Below, piece by piece: positions 1 through 8,133 of a stretch of 64,000 bases of DNA. Under the pieces are notes generated by a model, which saw only the letters and a program-made list of their open reading frames with translations, had not been told where the DNA came from and made no database searches. Origin of the DNA: Zoogloea oleivorans (GTDB lineage: Bacteria; Pseudomonadota; Gammaproteobacteria; Burkholderiales; Rhodocyclaceae). Made by a program: the position numbers and the translations under genes. The DNA lies in contig NZ_SDKK01000013.1 in NCBI RefSeq assembly GCF_008107625.1, positions 62,001-126,000 on the forward strand. Direction: 5' to 3'. Numbering within the stretch: position 1 is the first letter of the stretch; each line of letters starts with the position of its first letter.

Positions 1-351
1 GCCGTCCAGCATCAGCGGGTCGGACAGGCGGCCGACGTGCATGATCTGGGCGAAGATGGCACCGCCCTTGTCATGCACGGCGTCGGTCACCTGCTGCCAG
101 CCGGCGGCGTGGGCGTCGGTGCACAGACCCGGCGAGAACAGATAGCCCTTGCCCATTTCGCTGGGGTAGACGCCCTCGGTGACGATCAGCCCGGCGCTGG
201 CGCGCTGCTGGTAGTGCAGCACGTTGAGCGCGCTCGGCACGCCGTCGAGATGCGAACGGTTGCGCGTCATCGGCGCCATCACCAGGCGGTTCTTGAGCGT
301 CACGTTGCCGATACGCAGGGGCTTGAACAGCACGTCGAGGGGAGCGGTCAT
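1..351 (-). CDS. Old yellow enzyme-family ene-reductase, N-terminal part
   Basis: The first 117 codons of a flavin-dependent alkene reductase of the Old Yellow Enzyme family (FMN TIM barrel that reduces activated C=C bonds with NAD(P)H); the rest lies beyond the left edge. The reading starts MTAPLDVLFKPLRIG and continues with KNRLVMAPMTRNR, the typical first barrel strand and FMN loop, then YPSEMGKGY and QIMHVGRLS near residue 110, which matches the conserved QxxHxGR region of NemA-like enzymes. It starts 32 nt after the CurA-like gene on the same strand, so it is probably the third gene of an operon with that gene and the GMC oxidoreductase. Substrate unknown. Confidence 0.85.
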   Translation of the reverse strand, partial: MTAPLDVLFKPLRIGNVTLKNRLVMAPMTRNRSHLDGVPSALNVLHYQQRASAGLIVTEGVYPSEMGKGYLFSPGLCTDAHAAGWQQVTDAVHDKGGAIFAQIMHVGRLSDPLMLDG

Positions 352-383
352 CGTGTGGGGCCTTTCGGTTGGGGGTGCAGGCT

Positions 384-1385
384 TTAGAGGATGCGGACCA
401 GTTGCTTGCCCAGGCTGCGCCCGGCGAGCAGGTCGATGAGGGCACGGGGGGCGGCTTCGAGCCCTTCGGCCACCGTCTCCCGGAAATGGATGCGGCCGGC
501 GGCCACGTGGCCGCTCAGTTCATCGATGGCCGGCGCCCAGCGTTCCGGGTGATCGCCGACGATGAAACCCTGCACCTTCACCCGATTGACGATCAGCGGG
601 AGCAGGCGGCGGATGCCGTGGGGGCTGGGGTTGTCCACCTCGGAGATGGCGCCGCACAGGGTGATGCGCGCACCGGGGCGCAGGCGCGGCAGCAGCGCAT
701 CCAGCACTTCGCCGCCCACGTTGTCGAAGATGCAGTTCACGCCGTCCGGCAGCGCCGCCTTCAGGCTGGCCTTGAAATCGGCCGCCTTGTAATCGATACA
801 GGCGTCGAAACCCAGATCGTCCACCACGTGACGGCACTTGTCCGCCCCGCCGGCCACGCCCACCACGCGGCAGCCGCGCAGCTTGGCCAGCTGGCCGGCC
901 ACGCTGCCGACGCCGCCGGAAGCCGCAGTGACGACCACCGTTTCACCGGCCTGCGGGGCGCACAGGTCGATGAGGCCGACGTAGGCCGTCACGCCCGGCA
1001 TGCCGGCCACGCCGAGGCCCGCCGACAGCGGCACCCGCGTCGTATCCACCTTGCGCAGCAAGCTGCCGTCGATGGCGCCGAAGCGCTGCCAGCCCAGGTG
1101 GCCGGCCACGGCATCGCCCACCGCAAAACCCGGGTGACGCGATTCGACGACGATGCCGGCGGTGTCGCCGACCATTACGTCGCCCAGCGCCACCGGCTCG
1201 GCGTAGGTGCGGATGTCCATCATGCGGCCGCGCATGTAGGGGTCGATGGACAGCCACTGGTTGCGCACCAGCACCTGGCCTTCGCCAAGGCTTGGCAGCG
1301 GGCCGTCTTTGATGCGGAAGCTGGATTCCGTGGGCTTGCCCTCGGGGCGGCTGGCCAGCAAAACCTGGCGGTTCGATTCGGTCAT
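384..1385 (-). CDS. NADP-dependent MDR-family oxidoreductase (CurA/leukotriene B4 dehydrogenase-like)
   Basis: A 333-residue zinc-independent medium-chain reductase that should reduce the double bond of enones with NADPH in the cytoplasm. The Rossmann glycine motif AASGGVGSVAGQLAK lies near residue 150, followed by GCRVVGVAGG and DNVGGEVLDA, all typical of the CurA/PTGR group, and the length matches the family. The ATG at 1385 was chosen because the protein then begins MTESNRQVLLASRPEG, the usual N-terminus; the open frame upstream is not family-like. It follows the GMC gene by 23 nt and precedes the ene-reductase. A paralogue at 14353 closes the cluster on the other side, with the same arrangement of motifs. 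Confidence 0.88.
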   Translation of the reverse strand: MTESNRQVLLASRPEGKPTESSFRIKDGPLPSLGEGQVLVRNQWLSIDPYMRGRMMDIRTYAEPVALGDVMVGDTAGIVVESRHPGFAVGDAVAGHLGWQRFGAIDGSLLRKVDTTRVPLSAGLGVAGMPGVTAYVGLIDLCAPQAGETVVVTAASGGVGSVAGQLAKLRGCRVVGVAGGADKCRHVVDDLGFDACIDYKAADFKASLKAALPDGVNCIFDNVGGEVLDALLPRLRPGARITLCGAISEVDNPSPHGIRRLLPLIVNRVKVQGFIVGDHPERWAPAIDELSGHVAAGRIHFRETVAEGLEAAPRALIDLLAGRSLGKQLVRIL

Positions 1386-1408
1386 GGAGCGACTTTCGGA
1401 AAAGGGGT

Positions 1409-3025
1409 TCAGCACCCGGCGCGATCGGCCAGGATGAGGTCGGCAGCCCGCCAGCCCAGCGCCATGGCCGGGCCGTTGGTGTTGCCGGAAATGGGGGCCG
1501 GCATCACCGAGCAGTCGGCGGCGCGCAGGCCTTCGACGCCGCGCACGCGCAGGCGCTCGTCGACGACCGAGGCGGCGTCGCTGCCCATGCGGCACGAGGC
1601 CACCGCGTGGGTGCCGCACAGGGAGGCCTGGCGGAACACGTCGAGGATCTGGTCATCGGTCTCGCAACCGCCGGGCAGCAGTTCCTCGCCGACAAATTTC
1701 GCCAAAGCCGGCTGACGCATGTAGCGGCGCATGTACTTGACCATGTTCACCGCGGCCTGACAGTCCTCTTCGGTGGAGAGCCAGTTGGGGGTGACTTCCA
1801 GCGCGGCCTGCGGGTCGGACGAGCTGACCATCACCGAGCCTTCGCTGGTCAGGCGCAGGAGCTGGCCGTAGGCGGTGACGCCGGGCTTGTCCTCGACGCC
1901 GTCGGGCACCGGAAAGTTGTCTTCGCTGCGCGGGTAGGTGAAAGCCGACAGATACAGCTGGGCGTCCGGGCGGCTGACCTGCGGCGCGGTGCGGAAGAAG
2001 GCGCCGACCTCGAAGGGGCCGGTGGCCATCGGGCCGCTCTTCAGCAGGTAATACTGCAGCACGCTCTTCACCAGCCCGATGCCGCGGAAGCGGGCGTTGA
2101 GGCCCGGATCGTTCTTCAGGCGGAAGGGCAGCAGGAAGCCCAGGTGATCGCGCATGCGACGGCCCACGTCGGGCGAGTCGGCGAGCACCGGAATGCCCTT
2201 GGCGCGCAGGTGCTCGCCCGGCCCGATGCCGGACAACTGCAGGATTTTGGGGGTCAGGATGGCGCCGGTGGACAGGATCACCTCGCCACGGCAGCGGAAT
2301 GTCACGGCCTCGCCGTTGTGCCGGGCCGCCACGCCAACCACCCGCTTGCCTTCAAACAGCACGCGCTCGACCTGCACGCCGGTGAGCACTTTCAGGTTGG
2401 GGCGCGCCATGGCCGGCTTGAGAAAGGCCGCCGCCGAACTGACCCGGCGCCCGTTCTTGATGGTGTGGGCGTAGTAGCCGACGCCTTCGTTGTCTTCCCG
2501 GTTGAAGTCTTCCTTGCGCTCCAGGCCCATCTCTTCGCCGGCACGGACCATCGCCTCGCTGACCGGGTAGCGGAACTTGCCGGTGCTCACGTGCACCGGG
2601 CCGCCAGCGCCACGCAGTTCGTCGGCGCCAAGCTCATGGTCTTCGATGGCCTTGAAGGCCGCCTTCATGGCGTCCCAGCCCCAGTTGGCGCCGGCGTGCG
2701 CCTCCCAGTCGTCGAAGTCGCCCTTCTGACCGCGGATGTAGATCATCCCGTTGATGGAGCTGGAGCCGCCGAGGCCCTTGCCGCGCACCCACACTTCAGC
2801 CGCCGGCAGGCCCGGTTTGCGCGGCTGATGCACCGGAAAGTGCCAGGCGTGCCTGGGCATCGCCACCAGCTTGGCGAAGCCCTTGGGCATGGCGATCAGC
2901 GGGCTGCTGTCGTCACCGCCGGCTTCCAGCAACAAGACCTGGCTCCTGCCGTCCTTCGACAGGCGATTGGCCAGCACACAACCAGCCGAACCGGCCCCCA
3001 CCACGATGTAATCGTAAGCTTCCAT
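1409..3025 (-). CDS. GMC-family FAD oxidoreductase (choline dehydrogenase-like)
   Basis: A 538-residue glucose-methanol-choline oxidoreductase that oxidises an alcohol to an aldehyde or ketone using FAD. The N-terminal dinucleotide fold is DYIVVGAGSAGCVLANRLS (residues 5-23), followed by the GMC signature GKGLGGSSSINGMIYIRG. Near the C-terminus CGTHAVASCRMG supplies the active-site histidine and SGNTNGPAMALG the second active-site position, here Asn. The start at 3025 follows a strong GGAGGA ribosome-binding site; an upstream in-frame ATG is less likely. No export signal is seen, so it is cytoplasmic. It is the first gene of a three-gene minus-strand run. An AT-rich inverted repeat about 60 nt upstream is a likely control site. 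The substrate alcohol is not deducible. Confidence 0.9.
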   Translation of the reverse strand: MEAYDYIVVGAGSAGCVLANRLSKDGRSQVLLLEAGGDDSSPLIAMPKGFAKLVAMPRHAWHFPVHQPRKPGLPAAEVWVRGKGLGGSSSINGMIYIRGQKGDFDDWEAHAGANWGWDAMKAAFKAIEDHELGADELRGAGGPVHVSTGKFRYPVSEAMVRAGEEMGLERKEDFNREDNEGVGYYAHTIKNGRRVSSAAAFLKPAMARPNLKVLTGVQVERVLFEGKRVVGVAARHNGEAVTFRCRGEVILSTGAILTPKILQLSGIGPGEHLRAKGIPVLADSPDVGRRMRDHLGFLLPFRLKNDPGLNARFRGIGLVKSVLQYYLLKSGPMATGPFEVGAFFRTAPQVSRPDAQLYLSAFTYPRSEDNFPVPDGVEDKPGVTAYGQLLRLTSEGSVMVSSSDPQAALEVTPNWLSTEEDCQAAVNMVKYMRRYMRQPALAKFVGEELLPGGCETDDQILDVFRQASLCGTHAVASCRMGSDAASVVDERLRVRGVEGLRAADCSVMPAPISGNTNGPAMALGWRAADLILADRAGC

Positions 3026-3083
3026 GATTCCAGTCCTCCTCCGGGCTGTGGCAGGCGGCGCCTGTGATCGGGCCACTCAAACC

Positions 3084-3107
3084 ACAAACAAAATTGTCTG
3101 TTTGTTT
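3084..3107. promoter_or_regulatory. AT-rich inverted repeat upstream of the GMC gene, putative operator
   Basis: ACAAACA and TGTTTGT form perfect 7-bp arms around an 8-bp centre (3084-3105). The site stands out as AT-rich in GC-rich DNA, 59 nt upstream of the GMC start. Related CAAACAAAA...TTGTT sequences lie at 10940 and 19748, so this may be one site of a small regulon. Which regulator binds it is unknown. Confidence 0.5.
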
Positions 3108-3153
3108 AAGACTACACCGCTGGCCGTGAAAAGCCAACAGCACCGTACCGCAA

Positions 3154-3600
3154 TCAGGATTCCGTCGTGGTGATATTGCGCTTCAGCACCACCGGCACAC
3201 CGCCCAGCTTGCGCTTGGCCATCCACTGGGCGAGCGCCGAATCCAGGTAATCGGCATGGCCCGGAAACCAGCGCGCCAGTTCGGCGGCAAACATGCGGCC
3301 GATCATCACGTTGCCGTCCAGCACGTGGGGCTCGACCTCGAGGGCCGAGTTATAGACGGCGTTGTGGTCATCCACGTGGCAGCTGCTGGCCGGAAAGTCA
3401 GTGGATTCCATCCACGCCTTTTCTTCGGCGAAGTGGGCTTCAGCATGCACGATGAAGGCACGCAGATGGCCGGCAAAGGCCGCGTCCTCGCAGCTCAGCA
3501 TGGCATCGACGATATCGACGAACTCCCGATGGGTGTCGTCCATCGGCGGGTAGCCGAGCAGGTAGTTGTCGGTCCACGGCAGGGCTGTGTTGTCACTCAT
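3154..3600 (-). CDS. Hemerythrin-domain protein
   Basis: A 148-residue single-domain hemerythrin, predicted to bind O2 reversibly at a di-iron centre in the cytoplasm. The ligand motifs are in order: DDTHREF (His), HAEAHFAEE (His and Glu), HVDDH (His) and FPGHADYLD (His and Asp). The C-terminus (about 20 residues) extends past the domain. The ATG at 3600 has an AGGAG site about 9 nt upstream. It lies 25 nt downstream of the TetR gene on the same strand, so the two are probably cotranscribed. A role in supplying or sensing O2 for the neighbouring oxidative pathway is inference only. Confidence 0.88.
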   Translation of the reverse strand: MSDNTALPWTDNYLLGYPPMDDTHREFVDIVDAMLSCEDAAFAGHLRAFIVHAEAHFAEEKAWMESTDFPASSCHVDDHNAVYNSALEVEPHVLDGNVMIGRMFAAELARWFPGHADYLDSALAQWMAKRKLGGVPVVLKRNITTTES

Positions 3601-3625
3601 GGTTTGTGTCTCCTCTTTTGGTTTT

Positions 3626-4213
3626 TTAATCCGCCCCGACGAGGGAGCGGAGTTCTGCGTCCAGGAAGGCCCGCTGCCCATCCCCCGACCAGTCCACCGG
3701 ATCGAATACCGCCTGGACCGCCATGCCGACAACGCACACCAGCAGGCGCCGGGCCAGCGTATCCACCTGATCCGCCGGCACCAGCCCGGCCTGGGCGCGC
3801 GCCACCAGCACCCCCTGCAGGATGTTCCGGGCGTTGTTGGCCTGGGCACGCTGCTCGGCCGAAAAATCCGGGTCCACCAGGGCGATTTGCCAGAAGGCCA
3901 GGTACACCTTCCAGTCCTGCAGACGCGCTTCGTCGAGGGGCAGGAGGGCCTCGATGCTGCCCTTCAGATCGCAGGGATCGCGCGCCAGCACGGTATTTAC
4001 CCGGCCCTGCGCGTTGCTCGCCGAAGCCCGGTAGGTGTACAGCAGCAGGTCGCGCTTGCTGGCGAAATAGTGGGTGACGATGGTCGTACTGTAGCCCGCC
4101 GCCGCCGCAATTTCGCGCATCGTCAGTGCATCGAGGCCAACCCGGGAAATGAGGTCGGCGGCGATGCCGGCAATCTGCTGGCGACGTTTTTCGTGATCGA
4201 CGACTGCGGGCAT
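3626..4213 (-). CDS. TetR-family transcriptional regulator
   Basis: A 195-residue TetR regulator. The N-terminal helix-turn-helix reads LDALTMREIAAAAGYSTTIV followed by THYFASKRDLL (about residues 25-60), the family hallmark. The C-terminal ligand domain resembles the BetI-like group (KVYLAFWQIAL). It is divergent from the Tat-exported FAD dehydrogenase at 4374, and the 160-nt gap holds a perfect 20-bp palindrome, the probable operator, so autoregulation and control of the dehydrogenase/cytochrome genes is likely. The hemerythrin gene follows. The ligand is unknown; a pathway intermediate would be typical. Confidence 0.9.
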   Translation of the reverse strand: MPAVVDHEKRRQQIAGIAADLISRVGLDALTMREIAAAAGYSTTIVTHYFASKRDLLLYTYRASASNAQGRVNTVLARDPCDLKGSIEALLPLDEARLQDWKVYLAFWQIALVDPDFSAEQRAQANNARNILQGVLVARAQAGLVPADQVDTLARRLLVCVVGMAVQAVFDPVDWSGDGQRAFLDAELRSLVGAD

Positions 4214-4244
4214 TGACTTGACTCGTAGGGTGGGACTAATCTAT

Positions 4245-4264
4245 TTTACAACATCCGTTGTAAA
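4245..4264. promoter_or_regulatory. Perfect 20-bp palindrome, likely TetR operator
   Basis: TTTACAAC and GTTGTAAA are perfect 8-bp arms separated by ATCC. The site lies between the divergent TetR gene (start 4213) and the FAD dehydrogenase (start 4374), 32 nt from the TetR start. Size and symmetry fit a TetR-dimer operator. It is AT-rich in GC-rich surroundings. Confidence 0.7.
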
Positions 4265-4373
4265 TAAAGCCAGACATCTGAGACGACCTGCTTCCCACCG
4301 ACCAGCAGGCGATCTTGGATCCCGAGACAAGGAAGCCCCCAGGGCTTTCAACGCAGTAACAAAGGAGAACCGG

Positions 4374-6131
4374 ATGAGCAGCAATACCCCCAGGCAGCCG
4401 ACCCGTCGTGACCTGCTGAAGCGCGGCGCCATGGCCGCTGGCGGCCTCGCCACGCTGGGCATGGCCTCCGCCGCCCAGGCCGCCAAGGCGTCCCCCGCCT
4501 CCCTCAAGTGGGACCACGAAACCGACGTGGTGTGTGTCGGCTCCGGTGCCGCCGCCTGTGCGGCCGCGGTTACCGCCGTCGGCCAGGGCGGCAAGGCGAT
4601 CCTCGTCGAAAAGATGCCGCTGCCCGGCGGCACCACCGGCAAGTCCGGCGGCGTCACCTGGATCCCCAACAACCCCTTCCTGCGCGCCCGCGGCATCGAC
4701 GACAACAAGACCGATTGCCTGCGCTTCCTGGCCCGTTACGCCTTCCCGCGCGAATACACGCCGACCAGCCCGACCCTCGGCCTGCCGGCCAGCGACTACC
4801 GCCTGCTCGAAGCCTTCTACGACAACGGCTCGCCGATGATCGAGCACATGGACAAGCTGGGCGCCGTGCGCTTCAAGGAATTCAAGATGTGGTTCGTGGA
4901 CAAGCATGCCCCCGACTACGCCGACCACCTGCCGGAGAACAAGGTCTCCCGCGGCCGTGCCCTGGAACCCGCTGCCGGTGCCGGCTCGAGCCTCGGCGGC
5001 GGCAGCCTGGCCGCCCAACTGGAAGCCTGGCTCACCAAGCGCGGCATGCCCGTGCTGCTGGAACACCGGGTCACCAAGCTGGTCATGGACAACGGCCGCG
5101 CCATCGGCATCGAAGCCATGCACGGCGACAAGCTGGTGCGCATCAAGGCCCGCAAGGCGGTGGTCTTCGGCACCGGTGGCTTCTCCCACAACACCGAACT
5201 GGTCGGCCTGCACCAGCCCGGCCTGTATGGCGCCTGCGCCATGCCCGGCTCGACCGGCGACTTCATCTCCATCGCCGGGGCGGCGGGTGCCAGGATGGGC
5301 GCCCTCAACACCGCCTGGCGCACCCAGGTCGTGCTCGAAGAAGCCCTTGAAAACCGCGCCGTCGGCCTGGGCGCCTTCGTGCTGCCGGGGGATTCGATGA
5401 TTTTGGTCAACAAGTACGGCCAGCGCATCGTCAACGAAAAGATCAACTACAACGACCGCACCCAGCTGCACTTCGTCTTCGACCCGGTGAAGAAGGAATT
5501 CCCCAACCAGGTCCAGTTCATGGTTTTCGACGAGCGCAGCCTGGACGCCTTCGGCGGCGCCTTCCCGATTCCGGCCGACCGCCGCGCCGCCCGCTTCATG
5601 ATCCAGGGCAACACCCTGGCCGAGCTGGCCGACAACATCGCCGAGCGCGTGAAGAAGCTCGAAAAGCACATCGGCAGCTACACCCTCGCGCCGGACTTCA
5701 AGGCCCGCCTGGCCGATACCGTGAGCCGCTTCAACGGCTACGCCAAAGCCGGCGTCGATCCGGAATTCGAGCGCGGCGTGCATGAGTACGACAAGGACTG
5801 GCAGGCCCTCTTCTCGCCGGTGCGCAAGGAATCGAGGCAGCCCGCCAATCCGATGCCCAACGTCACCATGCATCCGCTGAACGGCCCCTTCTACGCCTTC
5901 ATCCTCGGCCCCGGCGCGCTGGATACCAACGGCGGCCCGGCCATCAACGAGAAGGCCCAGGTGCTCGACACCCACAACAAGCCGATCCCCGGCCTGTACG
6001 GCGCCGGCAACTGCATCGCCAGCCCGGCCCGCGGCGCCTACTTCGGCGCCGGCGGCACCATCGGCCTGGCTCTCACCTTCGGCTACATCGCCGGCCTGCA
6101 CGCCATGCAGCAACCGACGGCAAAAGCATGA
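4374..6131 (+). CDS. Tat-exported FAD-dependent dehydrogenase (3-ketosteroid dehydrogenase/fumarate reductase flavoprotein fold)
   Basis: A 585-residue flavoprotein of the FAD_binding_2 family, predicted to act in the periplasm. The N-terminus has a twin-arginine signal (TRRDLLKRGAMAAGG, then an Ala-rich stretch ending AAQA near residue 36). The FAD fold follows: DVVCVGSGAAACAAAV, then LPGGTTGKSGG. The C-terminal flavin cap, GLYGAGNCIASPARGAYFGA and GGTIGLALTFGY, resembles Delta1-ketosteroid dehydrogenases more than quinol:fumarate reductases. The ATG at 4374 follows AAAGGAG. The stop overlaps the start of a c-type cytochrome gene by 4 nt, so electrons probably pass from the flavin to that haem. 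The substrate is unknown; a steroid-like or other cyclic ketone is a guess from the fold. Confidence 0.82.
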   Translation: MSSNTPRQPTRRDLLKRGAMAAGGLATLGMASAAQAAKASPASLKWDHETDVVCVGSGAAACAAAVTAVGQGGKAILVEKMPLPGGTTGKSGGVTWIPNNPFLRARGIDDNKTDCLRFLARYAFPREYTPTSPTLGLPASDYRLLEAFYDNGSPMIEHMDKLGAVRFKEFKMWFVDKHAPDYADHLPENKVSRGRALEPAAGAGSSLGGGSLAAQLEAWLTKRGMPVLLEHRVTKLVMDNGRAIGIEAMHGDKLVRIKARKAVVFGTGGFSHNTELVGLHQPGLYGACAMPGSTGDFISIAGAAGARMGALNTAWRTQVVLEEALENRAVGLGAFVLPGDSMILVNKYGQRIVNEKINYNDRTQLHFVFDPVKKEFPNQVQFMVFDERSLDAFGGAFPIPADRRAARFMIQGNTLAELADNIAERVKKLEKHIGSYTLAPDFKARLADTVSRFNGYAKAGVDPEFERGVHEYDKDWQALFSPVRKESRQPANPMPNVTMHPLNGPFYAFILGPGALDTNGGPAINEKAQVLDTHNKPIPGLYGAGNCIASPARGAYFGAGGTIGLALTFGYIAGLHAMQQPTAKA

Positions 6132-6526
6132 TGTCCGGCAGCCAAGCATTCGTCCTGGCTGCCGCCCTGCTGGTGCAGGGCGGCAGTGCCGGGGCGGCAG
6201 AGTCGGTGAGCTTTGCCAAGGACGTGGTGCCGGTGCTGCGCAGCCACTGCGCCACCTGCCATCTGACCGGCCAGGAAGCCGGAAACATGAAACTCCATCC
6301 CGTCGCCGCGTGGGCCTCGCTGGTCAAGGTGGCGTCCATCGAAAGCCCGCTGCGCCGCGTCGAACCCGGCGCGCCCGGCAAGAGCTACCTGATGCACAAG
6401 CTCGACGGCACGCATCTGGATGCCGGCGGCCAGGGCGTGCAGATGCCCTTCGGCGCCCCGCCCCTCGAACCGGAAGTCCGGGAGCGGATCCGCAGCTGGA
6501 TCGCCGCCGGCGCACCGAACAACTGA
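6128..6526 (+). CDS. Small secreted c-type cytochrome
   Basis: A 132-residue protein with an N-terminal signal peptide (hydrophobic residues 7-19, probable cleavage near AGAAES) and a single haem-binding motif SHCATCH (Cys41, Cys44, His45). The pattern FAKDVVPVLRSHCATCH is typical of planctomycete-type cytochrome c modules. It overlaps the Tat-exported flavoprotein by ATGA, which implies coupled translation and a shared periplasmic job, most likely accepting electrons from the flavoenzyme. Whether Met54 or another residue is the distal ligand cannot be decided from sequence. Confidence 0.83.
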   Translation: MMSGSQAFVLAAALLVQGGSAGAAESVSFAKDVVPVLRSHCATCHLTGQEAGNMKLHPVAAWASLVKVASIESPLRRVEPGAPGKSYLMHKLDGTHLDAGGQGVQMPFGAPPLEPEVRERIRSWIAAGAPNN

Positions 6527-6541
6527 AACCACACGCGCCCT

Positions 6542-6610
6542 GTGGGTTGGACTTCAATCCGCCTCGGCACGTCGATCCAGCGTGGGATGTCGGACTGAAG
6601 TCCGACCCAC
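6542..6610. repeat. Inverted pair of the 18-bp dispersed palindrome
   Basis: A degenerate copy (GTGGGTTGGACTTCAATCCG, 6542-6561) faces an intact copy GTCGGACTGAAGTCCGAC (6589-6606) followed by CCAC. The pair sits in the gap between the cytochrome and the next flavoprotein gene. Other copies lie at 25362, 25407, 25864, 44397, 44436 and 61356; the layout is REP/BIME-like. Confidence 0.85.
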
Positions 6611-6628
6611 GGACACACGGAGATATCC

Positions 6629-8086
6629 ATGAGCCAACCCCCTGAAATCATCCGCGCCAGCAGCATCGAACGCTGGAGCGACACGGCCGACGTGATCGTC
6701 GTCGGCATGGGCATTGCCGGCGCCTGCGCGGCGCTGGAAGCCAGACGTGCCGGCGCCGACGTGCTGGTGATCGAGCGGGCTGGCGACGGTGGCGGGGCCA
6801 GTGCCCTGTCATCGGGGATCTTCTATCTGGGCGGCGGCACAGCCGTGCAAAAGGCGGCCGACTACGAGGACACGCCGGAAGCCATGTACGACTTCCTGAT
6901 GGCCAACGGGATCTCCCCCGACGCCGCGATCGTGCGTGCCTTCTGCGACAACTGCGTGGCCCACTTCGACTGGCTGGAAGCCCAGGGCGTGCCCTTCGAG
7001 CGCAGCTACTTTCCCGGCAAGGCGGTGTTCCTGACCACCACCACCTGCCTGATGAGCACCGGCAACGAAAAGGTGTGGCCCTACCGCGAAGTCGCCAAAC
7101 CCGCCCCGCGCGGCCACAAGGTTGCCCGTGAAGGCGAGAACGCCGGCTCGCTGGCCATGGAAGCCCTCCTCGCGCGCTGCCGGGAAGCCGGCCTGCGCGC
7201 CAGTTACGACAGCCAGGTGACGGCGCTGATCATGGACGACAATCAGCGTGTCGTCGGTGTGCGCTACCGCAAGACCGGCGAAGACCACCACGCGCGGGCC
7301 AGCAGGGGCGTGATCCTGTCCACCGGCGGCTTCAACATGAACCAGGAGATGCTCGCCGAGCACCTGCCGCACATGCTGGGCAACAGCTACCCGCTGGGCG
7401 TGCCCTACAACGACGGCTCGGGCATCCTCCTCGGCCAGTCGGCCGGCGCGGTCACCCAGTCGATGAGCGGGGTCATCGCCACCGCATCCTTCTACCCGCC
7501 GAGCCAGCTCATCAAGGGCATCCTGGTGAACACCCGTGGCGAGCGCTTCGTGGCCGAGGATTCCTACCACGGGCGCACGGCCTCCTTCATCATCGAGCAG
7601 CCCGGCCGCAAGGCCTACCTGATCCTCGATTCCGAGATCTTCGCCTACCCGGAGCTCACCGACTTCTCTCACCACACCCTGGTCGATGGCTGGGAAACCG
7701 TCGAGGAGATGGAAGCCGGCCTTAACCTGCCCGAAGGCGCCCTGCAGCGCACCCTGGCCGACTACAACGCCCACGCCGCCGAAGGCCGCGACCCGGCACT
7801 GCACAAGCACCCCGACTGGCTCAAGCCGCTCAACGCCGGCCCGTATGCCGCCTTCGACGTGTCCTTCAACAAATCGGTGTATCTCTACATCACCCTCGGC
7901 GGGCTCAAGACCACCGCCCGCACCGAAGTCATCGGCCACGACGGCGAAGTGATCGCCGGCCTCTACGCGGCGGGCGCCTGTGCCTCCAGCGTCTCCCGCG
8001 ACGGCAAGGACTACGCCAGCGGACTCAGCCTCGGGCCGGGCTCGTACTTCGGCCGCGTCGCCGGCCGCCTCGCTGCCGGCGCCTGA
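6629..8086 (+). CDS. FAD-dependent oxidoreductase (FAD_binding_2, ketosteroid dehydrogenase-like)
   Basis: A 485-residue flavoprotein with no export signal, so probably cytoplasmic. It opens with DVIVVGMGIAGACAALEARR (residues 21-40, dinucleotide fold), then IERAGDGGGASALSSG, and ends with GLYAAGACASSVSRDG and SGLSLGPGSYFG, the flavin cap. It belongs to the same broad family as the exported enzyme at 4374 but is shorter and clearly divergent. GGAG lies just before the ATG. It sits between the cytochrome and the LuxR-type gene on the same strand. It probably desaturates or reduces a ring ketone; the substrate is not known. Confidence 0.82.
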   Translation: MSQPPEIIRASSIERWSDTADVIVVGMGIAGACAALEARRAGADVLVIERAGDGGGASALSSGIFYLGGGTAVQKAADYEDTPEAMYDFLMANGISPDAAIVRAFCDNCVAHFDWLEAQGVPFERSYFPGKAVFLTTTTCLMSTGNEKVWPYREVAKPAPRGHKVAREGENAGSLAMEALLARCREAGLRASYDSQVTALIMDDNQRVVGVRYRKTGEDHHARASRGVILSTGGFNMNQEMLAEHLPHMLGNSYPLGVPYNDGSGILLGQSAGAVTQSMSGVIATASFYPPSQLIKGILVNTRGERFVAEDSYHGRTASFIIEQPGRKAYLILDSEIFAYPELTDFSHHTLVDGWETVEEMEAGLNLPEGALQRTLADYNAHAAEGRDPALHKHPDWLKPLNAGPYAAFDVSFNKSVYLYITLGGLKTTARTEVIGHDGEVIAGLYAAGACASSVSRDGKDYASGLSLGPGSYFGRVAGRLAAGA

Positions 8087-8133
8087 ACAAGCCGCGCCTT
8101 TCGCCTCTTCATCCTCCTAGTCGGGAGACTGTC

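Noticed and set aside
4236-6149. A 637-codon open frame antisense to the exported flavoprotein gene, and many similar long antisense frames.
   Set aside because: High GC leaves few stops on the opposite strand; the products are His/Ala/Gly-rich with no domain, while the sense frames have clear motifs.
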